Source: an uncultured Gemmatimonadota bacterium (GTDB lineage: Bacteria > Gemmatimonadota > Gemmatimonadetes > Gemmatimonadales > GWC2-71-9). From it: 6,481 nt of DNA. This document shows positions 5,347 to 6,481 of this stretch, in pieces. Where the stretch lies: NCBI GenBank assembly GCA_946480845.1, contig CAMLLJ010000160.1, positions 1 through 6,481 on the forward strand. The letters run 5' to 3'. Each line of letters starts with the position of its first letter. Position 1 is the first letter of the stretch. The notes below the pieces were generated by a model. It was given only the letters and a program-made list of their open reading frames with translations. It was not told the origin of the DNA and ran no database searches. Position numbers and translations under genes: made by a program.

Positions 5347-6481
5347 CGATCCGGTAGATCCGCACTTCCTCCTCGGCGCCGGGCCCCCGCCCGACGCCGA
5401 GGATCCAGTCGCGGCCCACCTGCTCCACGCGGAAGCGCTCCGGTGTGGTCACCGTGCCGAGCCAGCGTCCTTCCACGGTGAAGACGTTCCAGGAGCCGGG
5501 CTGGTCCCGGCGCACGCCGTAGTCGAGCACCCAGAGGTTGCCGTCCGGGTCCGCGAGCACCCCGTCGAACGCGGGCAGCCGCTCCGGCCACGGCGCCTGC
5601 TCCAGCGCCGCGACCAGCGCCGCGTCCACCTCCGCCTGGAGCCCGCGCTCGGCGCTGCCGCGGCGCTGGGCCTCCTTGAAGGCGGCGATCGCATCCGGGG
5701 TCACCGGGAGCGGGTCCCGATCGCGGCGGATCGAGCGCACCAGCGCGCCGTCGGCGCCGTAGACCTTGAGCTCGTGCCGCTTCCCCTCCCCGACCACGAC
5801 GTCATCGCCCACCATCGCCGCGCTCGCGCGCGGCCCGAACGGCCTCGGCATGGGCGCGAGGAAGCGGCGATCCCCCTCGCCGATGGCCACGCCGAAGCTC
5901 TCGCCCCACGCCACCCGCGCGATGGTGTCGATCGCCTCACCCTCCGCCGTTGCGCGGATGAGTGTCACGGAGTCGTGCCGCACCGAGCCTTCATCCCCCT
6001 GGAACGGGAAGGTCGGATCCCCCGCGGCCACCAGCAGGGTCCCATCCGCATAGCGCCCGAGTGGCGCCGTAATGGTCCCCTCCGCCCCGGCGAGCGACGC
6101 CACACGCACCCGCGTCGGCGCCCCGAACATGGTGAGCCGCCGGGCCACGAGGTCGAAGGCGAGGATGGAATCGGCGGCCGGCGCGAGCCAGTCGATCGCC
6201 TGGAACTCGCCGGCCCCGGTGCCGCGCCGCCCGAGCGTCCGCAGCAGCCGCCCCGACAGGTCGTACACGCGCACGACCTGCGCGTCCCCATCGGCCACCG
6301 CGATCACTCCCGACCCGGTGCGCACGACATCCGCGATCCGCCCGATCCGTGTCCCATTGCCCCCGCCGATCGCCACGAGTGGCGTATCCGCGATCCGCCA
6401 CGCCGAATCAGCCCCCCAGGCCGGCGCCGAGTTCCGCACGATCGCGACCCCCGCGCTGTCGCGCGCGGAGGCGCCGGGGCC
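5336..6481 (-). CDS. Six-bladed beta-propeller (NHL-like) protein, N-terminus off the right edge
   Basis: 381 residues are visible, ending at TAG 5336-5338. The frame stays open to the window edge: upstream of an in-frame GTG at 6439 it continues with GASARDSAGVAIV. I recall that stretch as the start of the mature part of a large Gemmatimonadota propeller family, which often has a lipoprotein signal. So the GTG is probably internal, and the real start with its signal peptide is missing. NHL-like blades are visible at about residues 49-93 (VVRVYDLSGRLLRTLGRRGT, then GAGEF) and 224-252 (ELKVYGADGALVRSI), with LADPDGNLWVLDYG (309-322) later. An inserted helical segment, VTPDAIAAFKEAQRRG (260-275), interrupts the blade series and is a usual feature of this family as I remember it. 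No enzyme motif is visible; such propellers are generally binding scaffolds. Its relation to the adjacent sigma cluster is unknown. Confidence 0.82.
   Translation of the reverse strand, partial: GPGASARDSAGVAIVRNSAPAWGADSAWRIADTPLVAIGGGNGTRIGRIADVVRTGSGVIAVADGDAQVVRVYDLSGRLLRTLGRRGTGAGEFQAIDWLAPAADSILAFDLVARRLTMFGAPTRVRVASLAGAEGTITAPLGRYADGTLLVAAGDPTFPFQGDEGSVRHDSVTLIRATAEGEAIDTIARVAWGESFGVAIGEGDRRFLAPMPRPFGPRASAAMVGDDVVVGEGKRHELKVYGADGALVRSIRRDRDPLPVTPDAIAAFKEAQRRGSAERGLQAEVDAALVAALEQAPWPERLPAFDGVLADPDGNLWVLDYGVRRDQPGSWNVFTVEGRWLGTVTTPERFRVEQVGRDWILGVGRGPGAEEEVRIYRIVRP

Noticed and set aside
1..6481. CRISPR arrays, insertion sequences, tRNA or rRNA genes, integrase or attachment sites
   Set aside because: No regularly spaced direct repeats outside the in-protein array, no transposase-like frame with terminal repeats, and no tRNA-like or rRNA-like stretch seen by eye on either strand.

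Overview
This window is very GC-rich, with coding frames that rely heavily on G/C third positions. It is densely packed, with gene overlaps of 4 to 14 bp. The best lineage guess is Gemmatimonadota or a similar high-GC soil phylum. The guess rests on recalled family patterns: a beta-propeller whose mature N-terminus reads like RDSAGVAIV...APAW, an anti-sigma factor with a coiled-coil outer domain, and a DUF4097 protein beside an ECF sigma factor. No rRNA or other taxonomic marker is present, so this is inference.

Layout, left to right. Positions 1-141 hold the last 46 codons of a plus-strand gene whose tail looks like the end of an HPt (histidine phosphotransfer) domain. It overlaps by ATGA the start of a complete APC-superfamily amino acid permease (138-1463). 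A complete AI-2E/PerM-family membrane protein lies on the minus strand (1450-2541) and meets the permease tail to tail with a 14 bp overlap. A 92 bp divergent spacer (2542-2633) separates it from a plus-strand cluster: an ECF sigma factor (2634-3158), a membrane-anchored zinc-type anti-sigma factor (3155-3790), an exported DUF4097 beta-repeat protein (3794-4699) and, after 56 bp, an unrecognised exported protein with a C-terminal membrane anchor (4756-5346). Last, on the minus strand, comes a six-bladed beta-propeller protein (5336-6481) that overlaps the previous gene by 11 bp and runs off the right edge.

The coherent unit is the 2634-5346 cluster. An ECF sigma factor and its transmembrane partner are translationally coupled, and two exported envelope proteins follow. 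The simplest reading is a cell-envelope sensing module in which the anti-sigma outer domain receives a signal and the DUF4097 and anchored proteins are sensors or targets. That role is inferred from gene order; no ligand or target promoter can be read here. No mobile element, CRISPR array, tRNA, rRNA or convincing intrinsic terminator was seen. No stretch over 300 bases lacks a gene; the longest gap is the 92 bp divergent spacer.
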